Origin: Symbiodinium natans
Taxonomy: Eukaryota > Sar > Dinophyceae > Suessiales > Symbiodiniaceae
Direction of reading: 5' to 3'
Length of the DNA stretch: 60,000 bases
NCBI GenBank assembly: GCA_905221605.1
Contig: CAJNDS010002145.1
Coordinates: forward strand, 378,501-438,500
Within the stretch, counting starts at the first letter, position 1. Each line of letters opens with the position of its first letter. Below the pieces are notes generated by a model. The model searched no databases. It saw only the letters and a list, made by a program, of their open reading frames with translations, and was not told the DNA's origin. A program made the translations under genes and the position numbers. Positions 34,051-45,725 of the stretch are shown here, piece by piece.

Positions 34051-34200
34051 TTAGGGTTTAGGGTTAGGGTTTAGGGTTCAGGGTTCAGGTTTAGGGTTAG
34101 GGTTTAGGGTTTAGGGTTTCGGGTTTAGGGTTTAGGGTTTAGGGTTTAGGGTTTAGGGTTTAGGGTTTAGGGTTTAGGGTGTAGGGTGTAGGATGTAAGG
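34051..34200. repeat. interstitial TTTAGGG telomere-type array
   Basis: About 20 copies of TTTAGGG, the plant-type telomere unit also known in dinoflagellates, with scattered variants (TTCAGGG, TTTCGGG, TGTAGGG) at both ends. It sits about 120 bases upstream of the PPR start and is flanked by ordinary sequence, so it is internal. A very degenerate cousin (GCTTAGGGTTTAGGGTCC) occurs at 10090-10128. Confidence 0.95.
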
Positions 34201-36785
34201 TAAGAACCCCAAAGTGCTGAGGCCCAGCTTAGTAGCTGGGCAGGTAACCTTTTATCTTTTCGGGTATTTATATCCCTACCACAATTGAAAGGTTAACCTT
34301 GTACAGCTGTCATGTGGGCTACCTTTGCTGGAAACAGCAGAAGGGCCATCAGACAGAGGCGGAGGAAACCATCACAAGCTCTAGGACTCTAGGAATCTCA
34401 CCATGCTTGCACAGGAGTGATGCGGGCAGGTACCCAAGTGACACCATTGCTGAAGTCGATGCCAGAGATGATGTCCACAGCCGAGCCAATGCTGTTGCGA
34501 ACAAAGACCTGCGTGAATCGGACCAACCCAACGTTGCATTTCAAAAACAATCCCCCCACCGCACTCCCCGTTGCGCCTCGAAATCGCTCCTGGATCGCAC
34601 TAGCCAGCGTATGCTAATGCATCACACGTCTAATGCTGTATCGCTGCTTGACAACATCGCTCCTGGCTTCCAGGCCTGCGCGGAGCGCACAAAACCCATG
34701 ATTGACAGACCTTTTGCACCCGAGGCCTGCCTTTCACTCAAACGAATGCGTATTATTTTGGTCAGGTGGGCGGGGGGGGCGGAAGTCTGTGAGCAGGAAG
34801 AAAGGCAAATCAAGGTCTCGTGTGGCTGCAGTACACCTTCGGTCATCCCCACTTTCTCCTCGAATCCAATCAAAACCTTATGATGATGAAATTCCAAAGG
34901 TTCGCATCTGCTTCGTGACAGCGTTCTACGCTTCCAGAGGTGCAAACTTTGGCTGACAAGCCGAAGGAGGCAAGCGGGAGCCACATGCGAGCCTTGGATC
35001 CGGCGCTGCAGCCCATCTGACCGCAACCCCAAGGAGAAGCCGTGAAAGAACGAATTCGGCGTTGCGACCCACCCATGGCCACCGCCCCAAGATGCAGCAA
35101 TGGAGCAGCCCAATTTCCGCCCTCATGGCCCACCCTTCCAGAAAGACAAGGAGCCGCGGCCATGAAGGGAGCACAGTTTCCGTCCAATCCAGTAGTCAGA
35201 AAGGGTCATCAGCAACCGTGAAGAGAGCATGTGCCCAATGTCCTGCATGCGACGAGCCATGCTCAGGACCTGCGGCCCACCTAACCCCAAGCAGCCAGAA
35301 AGGGAGCCACAACGGCGCCCACCACCACCCGACCCAGGAACCAGAATGCCCTGAAAGGAGCCCACATGCAATGCATAGGTATGTGAAGAAAACATCAAGG
35401 ATCATTGCTTACTTGCAAATTGTGAGCATCCAGGACCAAAAGCTGTGGAGATTCAAGTGTATTGTGCCAGCTCTGTCGGCTTCTGTGAGAATTGAAGGTA
35501 GGCTGCAGCAAGGTTTTCGTGGCAAACGGGCCGGGTTGTGACATGGCATCGACAACAACAAGAAAGTTGTTCACGTCAGAGACACCAGAGTGCCAAAACA
35601 TGGCAAAACTCAGCCACCCACAAGGAGACACAAGGGAGCCGCCCAGGAGGGCCAATTTCCAGCCCCCGCGGCCCATCCCAGCAGCCACCCGAAATTCCGT
35701 CACAGAAGCGGGACGACCAGCTCGGGAGAAGGCGTAGAACTATGGTGTGAGTCGTGAGCCAAAATACAAACGCCACAAAAGAAGTGGGAAACGTCCAAGT
35801 TGAGCCCGGAAGCATTGGTGAGAGCAACAGGGGGCGGGAGAAGACCCAGAATCCTAATGCAAGTCAAAAGGCCCCTTTCACAGCTGGCAGGAAAAGCGTG
35901 AAGTGCTCATCGTCCTTTTGTATTGTTGGACAACGATGGGGGTCATTTTGGCCTGGCAGGCGTAGGCCTCATGACCTCTGCTAAAGCGAAATGTGCGTGA
36001 ACCTTTCTGTCGACTCGTCAAAGGTCTCAAAACTCCAAATCCAACAGTTGAAGCCACATGATTTCTGGTGCGCTGCTGGACTTCCCTGTGTGGCTGCTGT
36101 CCTGTGCCATGCCTGGATGGGCATGTGCCAAACATGTTGTGGACATGCTGCGGAAATGTGTCGATATGTCAACAACCTCGCTCCGATGCCAGGGAAGCAC
36201 TTTCTATTGGAAAGAGCACTAGAAAGTAAATGAGGTCAAGATATTTTGCCCCTGTAAACAAAGTCCCTCAAGGCATTTGCCTGCATCCGCTTGCATTTTT
36301 GCTTTAGTGGGCTTGCTGCGTATTTTCATATATATATATATAGATAAAGATATAATTTTCGTGGACAAGCTTCAGCATTTACACAGGTGTCACCTTGATT
36401 TGCGGGCTAGGAGGTTTAAGAGTTACGACAGTTACGAGTGTTGGATTGCAACACATTCAAGCGAACTTCAAGGTGTCCGCTTGAGGTTCTCCAGGACTTG
36501 CACTGGAAGCATTTTGGAGGTTGGCCTGGCTCGCGCTTGATGTCACGTCCACTGGCGCGCGCCTGATGCGGCATGTCATGTGTGCTTGAGGGCTCGGTGC
36601 CAGGGAACCGTGACAAACCCTGCACGGTGCCCGGGGTTGGCCAGCAAGGGGGCTTCTCAGAAGGTAGGCTTAAAACTGTAGCCCGGTGTCTGAGCTTATC
36701 AAATCTTGGAGGACGTCTTGTCACGGTTTCCGAGGTTCGTCGAGGTCACTGCCTGAAACCAGCATAACCATGACTTAGATTGGCA
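34201..36785. other. gap with degenerate repeats, no gene resolved
   Basis: Between about 34960 and 35730 the plus strand repeats diverged blocks, for example CAGCCACCC or CAGCCAGAAAG, AAGGAGCC, GGCCCACC and CCCAATTTCC, at spacings of 100-150 bp. This suggests an old decayed tandem element. A (TA)n run lies at 36308-36322. No exon passes the coding and splice criteria. A weak plus-strand frame at 35991-36233 (KLQIQQLKPHDFWCAAG) is noted only. Confidence 0.35.
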
Positions 36786-38395
36786 CCCTCGCCTCCAGCA
36801 CTCGCTGAAACTCCTCATTCGATGCTGCAAGAACCAGGAATTTGAGGCAATCAACAAAGTGCATGCAAGCAAGGCTGGCAAGCATCTGAGCATCTTGGCG
36901 TTATGTGGCTTTACAATGCTTTACATATTTGCAGGCGAGAAGCGTGCTCGAGGGTCTCCCCCCTGCGCCACGAATGCTGATAGAGTCAAAGCAAGCAAGA
37001 ACCCACTGTCCTAATCCGCTGAGGCATCGGGCCGTACAGTAGGTGTCCGGATAGCATACCTACCCCCCCCCCCCCGCACACACACCCCACTTCCCCCACC
37101 TTTGCCCCCCCACTTGCCCACGCCACCCTTCAACTCCCCATTCTCGCGATGGGCGTCATCAAGGTCATGCGAACGATGGATTTGACGAGCCACGCAGTAC
37201 ATAGGTCTTCGTAGGCCTTGTACACATAACTCACATAACCAGGCTCCTTCGCCCCTACGAGTCCAAGATCGAAGCCCTGTAGACGTCCGCGTCTCCGCAA
37301 GCTCTTGCTTGAACATGCCGGCACCTTCCCCGGTCTTGAGTACAGTGCCTCCAGTGCCTCAGGCTTGTAGCCTGTGGGCTTGTAGCACTCGGGCATGCTG
37401 CTCTTGGGCCGCTGAAGGATGGCCACAGCGAAGCCCAAATCCCAACAGACACACGTTGGGCATGCGTTGCGAACACGTACGTCGTCACAAGTACGTCGTC
37501 ACACGCGTCCAGCATGCATGAAGTGGTAACCCGGACTTCGTACCCCACTTTGTCAGCATGGACGCGTGGAGACGGGGACGGGTCGACATTGCTGCAATGA
37601 ATTTGGCAGCATGGCGCACGCTGGTAACACGGACATCATGTTTGGCACTCAGCTTCACAAACTTCTGCTGCATCATAGCTTGCATCAGAGGCTGCATGAT
37701 AATCCACGGCACGCAACATTCAGCTAGTCTTGTACGTGCTTTTGCCATGGTAGGCAACCACCATCATGACATCCTTTTCGTGCAGGTCCTTCAAAAACAA
37801 ATCTCACATCTTTGAATGTGTCCTGAATCATGCATGGCTAGACATGACCATCACATACTTTCGGGCCAGGGCCAAGGACTGGAAGAGCACACATTTGCGA
37901 GACTGGCACTCGGTGCATCAGGCCTTTTGAACTCCTCCTCCAGCACCATGGCCTGCACTGCATTTTGCTGAAAGGTTTTCGCAGCACTTCACCTGCACTT
38001 CAAGTGCTGCCTGCTCAGCCTCTCCGTCCGAGCTCGAACCTGCAAATGCGCACGGCCAGCGTTCGACGGCATCAGCAAGAGTATCAACCCGACACGGAAT
38101 GCCCAAGGCGCCTGTCGGCTGGCTTGCTGCAGCGCGCACGTTCAGGCTTCGCTGCCTCTGTCACTAGCAGGCACAAAACATCCAAGACATCATTTCCAGG
38201 CACGCCTTGGATAGACTCCAGTAAACGTGCCTGGAAGATGCCTGCCGCACGGCACAGCTCAACCCAGAAAGACATCACGACGGTTGTTCCGTGCAGAGCT
38301 CGGCCATGCAGAGCATAACTCTGCATAGCTCCGCGCCAAGCACCAATGAGTGCAGTTGAATTTGAGCTCTCAACTTGCCGACCTGCATCCAGAAA
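36786..38395 (-). CDS. multi-exon minus-strand gene, unrecognised
   Basis: Minus-strand exons from 5' to 3'. About 38290-38377 (GKLRAQIQLHSLVLGAEL) follows GGATGCAG. About 38150-38290 contains AGIFQARLLESIQGVPGND, then LDVLCLLVTEA. About 37992-38092 (VDTLADAVERWPCAFAG) ends at CAG|GTGAAG. At 37855-37957 is QAMVLEEEFKRPDAPSAS, with an AATGCAG acceptor. About 37560-37745 contains MQQKFVKLSAKHDVRVTS. About 37290-37440 contains CYKPTGYKPEALEALYS. About 36790-36892 contains MHFVDCLKFLVLAASNEEF, then a stop. Most are helical. No domain is recognised. The two upstream exons touch each other in different frames, so one boundary is wrong or a short insertion is present. A poly(C) run at 37063-37077 lies in an intron. 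Confidence 0.45.
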
Positions 38396-39990
38396 GAACG
38401 GCGAAGAGGAAAAGGACGTGTCCGGTGAGAACGGTCCCGGTCCTTGGAGAGAGATCCCAGATTCTGTCGAAACAGGCTGTTGAGTTGTAGTGGCCGAAAG
38501 TGGCCCAATGAAATGGCCGACTCCGAGCTACACCGGGTCTGAGCCCAGTGGCAATCGACGGCATTTGACTGCCTGTGCCAAGACAACAGCAAAGTGACTC
38601 GTGATTCACTGAGCATCCCGCCTGGGGCATGACAACATCGACAAGCTCTACCCAAAATCTTCTCAACTAGCAGTGCTTGCTTGAGGCAGCTGGCAAGCCC
38701 CAGAAGCAGAACTCGGATCGTCTTGCATCAACTTCTCAACAGAACTCAAAGCAGTGGACCGCTGCACTCGACATGATCTTTTTGCCTGACAGTTCACCCT
38801 ACTGCATTGGTGTACAACGCAAACCCCACAAGGGTGCTGATCTTGGCATCTATTCGTTTAGTCCACACACAGAGATGGACTACCATGATGGTCATTCATC
38901 CATGACAATGAGCGGCTGCGAGTACATAAAGCCTAAGCCATGATGGTCATTCATCCATGACAATGAGCGGCTGCGAGTACATAAAGCCTAAGTAAAGCGT
39001 CGTCAAAAAACTTGTGGGCTTATCATCGGATGAAGGAATGAAGATGATCTTCCACGCACAAGTCCCGTGACAACACAGTATGCGACACTTTAGATGTGGG
39101 GGTCCATTAAACCATCAATGCCGTATTAAGTAGTAGGCTTGCATCATGCGCGAGTTACCATGAACACGTCGCGAGCGCGAAGGCCGCAAAGGCTCAAGAG
39201 CGAGTCAGAGGAACAATGTCAACACCGGGAAGTCTAGCCCACCCGGAACTGCCACTTCCTCGGCGCAACCAGAGGTCAGATTCAGGGCGCGACTGCACGA
39301 CATGCAAGCATGGAAAATTGGAACCAGGCCACGCAGCACTGCCTTGGCTATGCTCAAACCGGGACTCCACTTGCTGCACATTGGTAAAAGTGCCACACCA
39401 TCTTTTTCGCAGTGGACTTTCTCGATTCGCCTGCTCAGCAAGTTTCGAGCGTAGTCGATTCAGCTGGATACAAGATTCAAACCGACCTCTGCTCCAGCTG
39501 CGTAAATGCATTCGTGCCTGAAGCCAGCACCCAAAATGACCACTCAGAGCTGTCAAAAGTTTGGCACAGGCGCGAGCCAGGACCATTTCGCGGCGGAGAT
39601 GTGAACTCACAACCTGTGCATGACTTCGCCGATATGATATGATGTCGGCGACACCAACCGTTCTTTTTGTGCAACCAGGGCCATCACTGAATTTGGGCAG
39701 AATGACACGCAAAAGCCTTTGGCAAGGCTGTCAGAAGCCATGTCTTGCAGGGCACAGCACATGATAGGCACGTGAACTAAGAACTGTGCTCCAGGAACAT
39801 CCGAATCTGAGTGGGAAACAGTCGACCTTGGATGGCTGAGTAGCAAAGGCCACGGCGGCCGGACTCAATTCAAATTTTCCACACTTTCGTGCGCTGGCAA
39901 GCAGTCAAATATTAATCTCAGTATAACCTTCATGGGAAAGTGATGAACAGATTTTTCATCACCTGTGAGATCAGTCTCCTTGCATCTCAC
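38396..39990. other. gap with a tandem duplication and ambiguous frames
   Basis: A plus-strand 88-codon frame at 38677-38943 runs into the tandem duplication at 38883-38992. A minus-strand frame of 172 codons at 39194-39712 (LARACAKLLTALSGHFG) looks partly coding; it could hold 3' exons of the DONSON-like gene. None was chained. Confidence 0.3.
38883..38992. repeat. perfect 55-bp tandem duplication
   Basis: The 55 bases beginning CCATGATGGTCATTC are repeated exactly once, head to tail. The lack of mismatches points to a recent duplication or an assembly artefact. Confidence 0.95.
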
Positions 39991-39994
39991 AAAC

Positions 39995-41715
39995 CCAGGT
40001 CTGCATCTCACTGGTCCAGGTCTTTTTGGCCGGCGAGCCTCGCAGCTCGGCAATGAACTCCATGTCGCCGGCACCTGTGCACGACTGCTGACATTGCGAG
40101 ATGAGAAGGCCCTGCTTTTTCTGCGACTGTGATTGTCTATTCTTGTGCAACCTTTCACAGCATATGCGTTCGCCTCCCTCGTTGCCCGGGCATCTGGCGA
40201 CTCTGACCTGACCGGAAAGTGCACTCAGCAACATGGCACTGCAAGCGGGCCACAGGTTGCCCCGATACATGGCTCGAGATGTGCAGCCATACTTAGGGCC
40301 AAGCAACTTGTACTGACTTCACCTGTCAAACTGGCGCAGGGAGTGATGCCGTTCGCCCTGTGATTTCGCAATATGCTAAAGTCAAATTCAAACCGCGCTT
40401 AGCTTTGCTTGGGGAAGCGCCGTTGAATTGGCAAACGGCCCAGGCGCCAGCAACTTCGGCAACTTCGGAGGCCTCACGCAGAGAACCGCAACGAAGCCTC
40501 CGAGCAATACAACCTACAGTATCCTACAGTGTTTAACACTGCCTTGCACTTCTTAGCACCACGCATCTTCACAGCTGAAGACATAGGGTGTCCCAAGAAG
40601 TGCTGCCGCAGCACGTTGACCAGTAAGTGAACACGCCAAGCGCCTTGAAAGCAAAGGGCTGATTTAGTCTTCGCGAAGTCGTAGTCTCCATCTCCAGGAG
40701 CCTTTGCTCTCTCGCCATCACGGCGCAGTTCTAGCAGGTCCTGCCTCGTCTGGGACACAGAGTTTTCGACCTCCATGCCTTTACTGCCTTTGGCAAGTGG
40801 CACTAGGGCATTTGTGGCAGCGGTACTTGTGCCGTCACCCGCTGAACACTTGGGCGCGTCCGCTGCCGAAGTCTGCCGCTGCAACGTGCGTGGTGGCATG
40901 TGTGGCATGTCAAAGTATACGTGGTTTTCCTGCAGCATGCTCCTCAGTTCACGGCTGGATGGCCACAGAATGGCACATGGCTCAGAGCGAGAAGGCTTCA
41001 CTTGCTGCCCGTTTGCAGGTGATGTCCACGTCCCGCCACCGTCACCGAAGACCATCACTGAGAAACGCTCGGCTTCAATGCAGAAAGCCGGTAAAGCACC
41101 CTGCCGGAGCAAAAGCCATAAGCTTCGGTACGCTTCGTTCCACTCCCGAACCTTCCGAACCTCATTCTCTTCCTCCTCTGGTCCCCGAGTGGGCCCTTCA
41201 AGCTCGTACCAACCGAGGCTTGCAGCGGTTTTGGTTAGCCATGCCACTGCTTTGGCTTCGTCGGTTAGCAAGCACTGGAGACTGGCCTTACACATTTCGA
41301 GCGCTGAAGCACGCACAGGATCACTAAGCTTACCAAGGTCCCTTTGGCACTGTAGAGCAGGGGGCAAGCGTCGGAGCCATTTCCAGGACATTGTGCCTGT
41401 TGCCAGCCTAAGCGTGCTGTGCAGATTCTGGTCGGACAAGAGGTCCTCCGCAGATGAGAGGCCGGGTTCCTGGACTACATCCTCAACGGTTGGCTGGCGC
41501 TTCAATTGATGCCTCTTGTCCGCTGAGTGAACTTGACCTCGCTGACTTGCATCTGCCTGGGCATCCACTGTGTCCGCCTGAGCTCTCTGCAGGGTGTATT
41601 TTTGATTTGGTTCTTCGGCATCGGGCTCAAGCTCAAATGCTTTGCTGTCTTGCCGCTTCGCTTGCCGAAAACCTGACAATTGTTTCCTGACCTTTGTGGG
41701 CGGTTCTGCTTCCAT
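39995..41715 (-). CDS. DONSON-like: DONSON-like replication factor
   Basis: The main exon runs from the ATG at 41715 to about 40590 (near residue 375). Residues 1-90 are basic and acidic, and disordered. From about residue 100 the DONSON order is seen: LRLATGTMSWKWL, a helical stretch, REWNEAYRSLWLLLRQGALP with AFCIEAERFSVMVFGDGGG, SSRELRSMLQENHVYFDMP, a charged linker, and QGAWRVHLLVNVLRQHF. A second exon at 40407-40462 gives LPKLLAPGPFANSTALPQ, the expected next block. An exon at 39995-40074 (DMEFIAELRGSPAKKTW) may match the following strand. In animals DONSON stabilises forks and helps load the CMG helicase; that role is known for metazoa and inferred here. The last exons are not placed. 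Neighbours show no replication link. The start is supported by an upstream TCGCAG leader-acceptor candidate. Confidence 0.75.
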
Positions 41716-41945
41716 TGCTCACGCTGCGACTATAGGGTGTCAGAAGGGGTGTGCTACCTTCCCTTGATTGCCTTCCCTCAATTCCAGGCATGCCTTACCC
41801 TCTGCTTGCGCGGAGGCTTGTTCTGGGCTGAATCTGACATAAAGCTGCCTGTAAGCAATGAAGCTGGTGACATCTACTCTTGTATATCGGGCCGACAGGG
41901 CTGCATCCACTGGGTCAATTTCATTGCAGTTATTGTCGAATTGGT

Positions 41946-42187
41946 TGGGAGGGGGGAGGGAGGGAGGAAGGGGAGGAAGGGGGAGGAAGGGGGAGGAAGG
42001 GGGAGGAAGGGGGAGGAAGGGGGAGGAAGGGGGAGGAAGGGGGAGGGAGGGGGAGGAAGGGGGAGGAAGGGGGAGGAAGGGGGAGGAAGGGGGAGGAAGG
42101 GGGAGGAAGGGGGAGGAAGGGGGAGGAAGGGGGAGGAACGGGGAGGAAGGGGGAGGAAGGGAGGAAGGGAGGAAGGGAGGAAGGGAG
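41946..42187. repeat. G-rich 10-bp minisatellite GGGAGGAAGG
   Basis: About 20 nearly perfect copies on the plus strand, 230 bp upstream of the DONSON-like start. Regular GGG runs make G-quadruplex formation likely on the plus strand. All long Gly/Arg/Lys or Pro/Ser/Leu frames here are repeat artefacts. Confidence 0.97.
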
Positions 42188-43495
42188 CCCAAGGATGAGA
42201 GCCTGCCACTGACAAGTTCTGAAGCTGCCGGTTTGGAATTCTCGTACCATCCTCACTCTCACAGTGGATGGCTCTTGTGACCGCCACTTTGGGCAGTGAA
42301 AGAATCGTGAGACTGCCTCTTTGGGCAACACGAGAAACTGAAACGCACAAAGGGATCTGGCATTGATGACAGGAAAACCAGCTGCCATGGCAGTTATCTC
42401 GTAAGCCTGGCCTCAGCGTTTCAGCAGCTGCCTAGACCTTCAGGTCTTGCGGCAACCTCCAGCTGGTCAGCTCGTCGCAGTGATGCCCTCATGGCCGAAC
42501 AGCCAAGACATGCCAAAAACTGCCAAAGCAAGCGCAGCTCGATTCCAATCCAAATGCCGAAGGTTGGTTTCAAACGACTCCAGCCTGCTTGGACCTTCTT
42601 CGAGTACTCTCTCTGCCAGAGGAGTCACCGTCAACATGCTTCAGGCCCTGCGACACGAGTGCTGTGGCGCTGATAATTCTCGACTCTAGGATTGTGTATG
42701 CAGCGTCGCTTGCATTACCCGCTGAGTCTCGGAGGGTCGGCGGCCTTGAAAAAAGCTGCCTTGAAATTAGTTGCTTACATTCTAGACTCCAGACAATAAA
42801 TGATGTCAAATCACTCTCTCCTTTAGCAGTAGCTCTCCTCCACAAGGCAAGCACTGAAAGAGAGCTCTTTTCGCGTTTCACACGGTCGCTGCGTTGGGCT
42901 TTTCAGTCCTGCAGTCGGATGCAGTCTGCTCGCGAGCTTCTCAAAAGGTGGAAAAGTGCAGAGATGTGCAGAGCCTGAGGTTCTCGTCAGCATCAGGATG
43001 CCACAAGTCCACGATCAACACCACCTTGAGTGAACTTCACATGGTCGGGATGCTGTCATGACTGTGTCTTGGTCATGACTCTGTCTTGTCTCTGGCTGTA
43101 GGACCCGGCCCTGGCTTCTTGCGCCAGGCTGGCTTCTTGCGAGTCCTCCTCACGGCTTTCAGGCTTACAGGCTTACAGGCTTAGATTCAGATTTGCCGAC
43201 TTACAAGTTCGATTGCGTCTGAGTTGCCTGAGCACAAGGCATCCTGGCCATGGCATCCAATGCTCAGAGTGTCGGCACAAACCAAGCACAAGACAAGAAC
43301 CCGCATTCTGTCGGTATGTCCGCGGCTGTATCTGGTGCTCAAAGCTGTCATCGAAGATGAGGCACCTGCACTTCCCTCCCCCTCAAACATATGTTCTTTC
43401 CTTCCCTTTCCCACGTGTGTCGCATTCGTCTTTCGGAATTCTTGCACAGCCCGGATCAAGAGTGCACAATGCAAACACTCTGAGGCGTACGCAAC
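42188..43495. other. gap, coding strand undecided
   Basis: At 42570-42980 both strands are open: plus (LSPLAVALLHKASTERELF) and minus (LTSFIVWSLECKQLISRQ). The minus frame would fit the 3' end of the upstream gene, but neither is supported by splice phase. A three-copy CAGGCTTA repeat lies at 43156-43182. Confidence 0.3.
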
Positions 43496-45628
43496 CAGTT
43501 ACCAGGACTAGAGATTAGTAGGGTCTCCTGATTACAAGCCTCCACAAGCACATGCCGAAGTGGGCGTTGAAGGCACCTATGCAGCTCCCAATCGCGAGCT
43601 ACGCCGGCCACGCTGAGGCCAGACATCCGCTGTGCTCCGCGAGGAAGCAACAAGGGCAAATGCAGCCTTCCAGGCATGTGAGATAAAAACTTGTGCAGGT
43701 ATTCATAACTAATGAATGATTAGCCGTTAGCCAGCGCTTGCTGCATCGGGCACCACAGGCCTCAAACGATGGTTGGTTGGCCCGCAATGGGGCATGATTG
43801 TAGCTCCAAGCCTCTGCTCTGCCCAGCATCTGCCCACACTTTGCTTTCCATTCCTTTCCCTCACCACCGAAGAGTCTCACTTCCCATGTTTTGCAAATAG
43901 CACGTGTTGAACGTCGTCGGTGTGAAACGTGAGTTGTAGGTAGTTACGAATGGGTTACGAATGGATGGCATCCAAGGGAAAGGCTCACGGCGTCACAGCG
44001 TCACATGATCTTGACTTTCGCCATCTTCTCTCAGAGAACTTCGCGATGGGCACAGGTTGGGTGTGCAGGGAGATGAAGTTGCGTCCAGCAACGTGCAGCA
44101 GGCAAGCCTCTGAGTCAAGCTCCCGGAGTAGTCTGCACTGGCGGCTGGCGCTTACACATGATGACGAAAATCATTTGGAAGGAGCTCTTTCTACATTCTG
44201 CAAACTTCTGGAGGTCAGCGGGCAAGCTTGAGGATGTGCTGCGCAGCAGCTGCCTCGGATACCTTGCATCCGGCACTATGCTGTCACAATCACAACGCAA
44301 CGGTGTAAACCGATATGTAATCACGAGTAAGAGTGATGAGGCTTTTGCTACTTGTACCATGCTGCCGTTGCTGAAGCACAGGCTGCAAAGGGCGGACTGC
44401 CCGGCAGTTCTTCAGCAGGCACTGACCCGATGAATGTGTGCACGTGAAGCCAAGGTACAGATACGTGCGGGTACCTTAGCCGCATTGAACGACTCCAAGC
44501 ATGTGTTAAGCAAAAACCGTCCCATTTCTCTTGCCCACGTGCCCTTTTGAGTGCCTGCGACATGGGCACGATGATGCAAAACAAAAACAGAATTGTATGA
44601 CGCACTGAGACTTCTACTTATACTTACCTGAACGAATACTCTTCCATCTTTGCTTACACCCAGGATGCAAGTGCACGCACTGGAACTGAGGCTGGGGAGC
44701 ACCTGGCCCGCCCGCGGCGGTGGACACAAAGACCTCTGAGAAGAGAACGTGAGAAGAACTATTTTAAAGAACATGTATCCAGAAAAGTACCTTTTACTAC
44801 CGAAAAAACCCTCTCCAAGCATCTCAAAATTCTGCAGCCGCAAGAGTTCTGCACCAGAGCTGCCGAGTGGCCCGCCGCCCTGCGGCCAGGAGTGCAGCTA
44901 AGAGTTGCGGAGCATGCTGAGGACCTTAGGTTAAGATCATGTAAAGTTTAATGGCAAGATGGTCTTGTCGAAGCAGCCTGAGATGCAGAGCTCTTGGAAA
45001 CGTGTTAGGCTCTGGCATTCGTCGGCGAGCTTCTTGACATCTCGAAAATACTCCACTGGAACGCTGAGAATATCGCTGTCCAGCCTCAGGGCAGCACGCA
45101 CATGAAAATTTCAGATTCACGAAGAGTGTCCGTTTTGGCAACTCCGCACCGAATGTTTCGAAAGGAGGCGGTGGATGCAGTGATTTCCAATGAGGCTTCG
45201 CCACAAGAAGCCACTTGGCATTCTCGAAGTGGGACGTCCACACAGCTGAAGTGGTCGACGCACCTCCATCTCTTGAGCAGTGGGGCTCACGACCCAACAG
45301 GTAGAAAGTGCTTTCAGGCGGTCAACACGTTTGCATCCACTTGGCCACCTTATTGAGCACCCCTATCCATAATAGAACCAAAACAATGCTCACGTTCATG
45401 GCCTGCCACCATATAGGCAAAAGCACCAGCCCGTTTTGGGCAAAGACAGAGCCGACACGTTTGCTCCTTCGGATGCTTAAACATGGCCCTGGATTTGGTA
45501 GTACTCTCGACACGTCGCAGAACAGCACCGGCGTTGGCTAACTGAACAAACTCAGAGCACGAGAAGTCGGGGAATCTATGGAGAGGCAAACCATGCGCCC
45601 TAACTAAAAGCATCAGGGAAGACGTCAT
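43496..45628 (-). CDS. multi-exon minus-strand gene with N-terminal zinc-finger-like motif, one indel
   Basis: Not recognised. The first exon from the ATG at 45628 to about 45355 starts MTSSLMLLVRAHGLPLH and has CRLCLCPKRAGAF ... GHEREH, a CxxC/HxxxH pattern like a small zinc finger. An exon pair at about 44945-45235 (HFENAKWLLVAKPHWKSL, then ILSVPVEYFRDVKKLAD) needs one T removed from a TTTT run near 45110 to read through. Then comes an in-phase chain: 44810-44879 (LLRLQNFEMLGE), 44660-44735 (VFVSTAAGGPGAPQPQFQ), 44358-44474 (HVHTFIGSVPAEELPG), 44158-44226 (ADLQKFAECRKSSFQMIF) and 44030-44132 (EACLLHVAGRNFISLHTQ). Later exons lie near 43725-43890 (FGGEGKEWKAKCGQMLG) and 43530-43650 (GVARDWELHRCLQRPLRH). 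Donors mix GT and GA. Confidence 0.6.
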
Positions 45629-45725
45629 GCATCAGCGTATAGCAGCCCCGCCAAACATGTAAAACATGTTCGGGTAAAGCGTGCCCGGTTCTACGCACAT
45701 TCTGCCAACTATCTTGGAACTCCTG

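Noticed and set aside
34051-34200. Chromosome end
   Set aside because: The telomere-type array is internal, with ordinary sequence and genes on both sides.
41680-42388. Six overlapping Gly/Arg/Lys or Pro/Ser/Leu frames
   Set aside because: All arise from the GGGAGGAAGG minisatellite.
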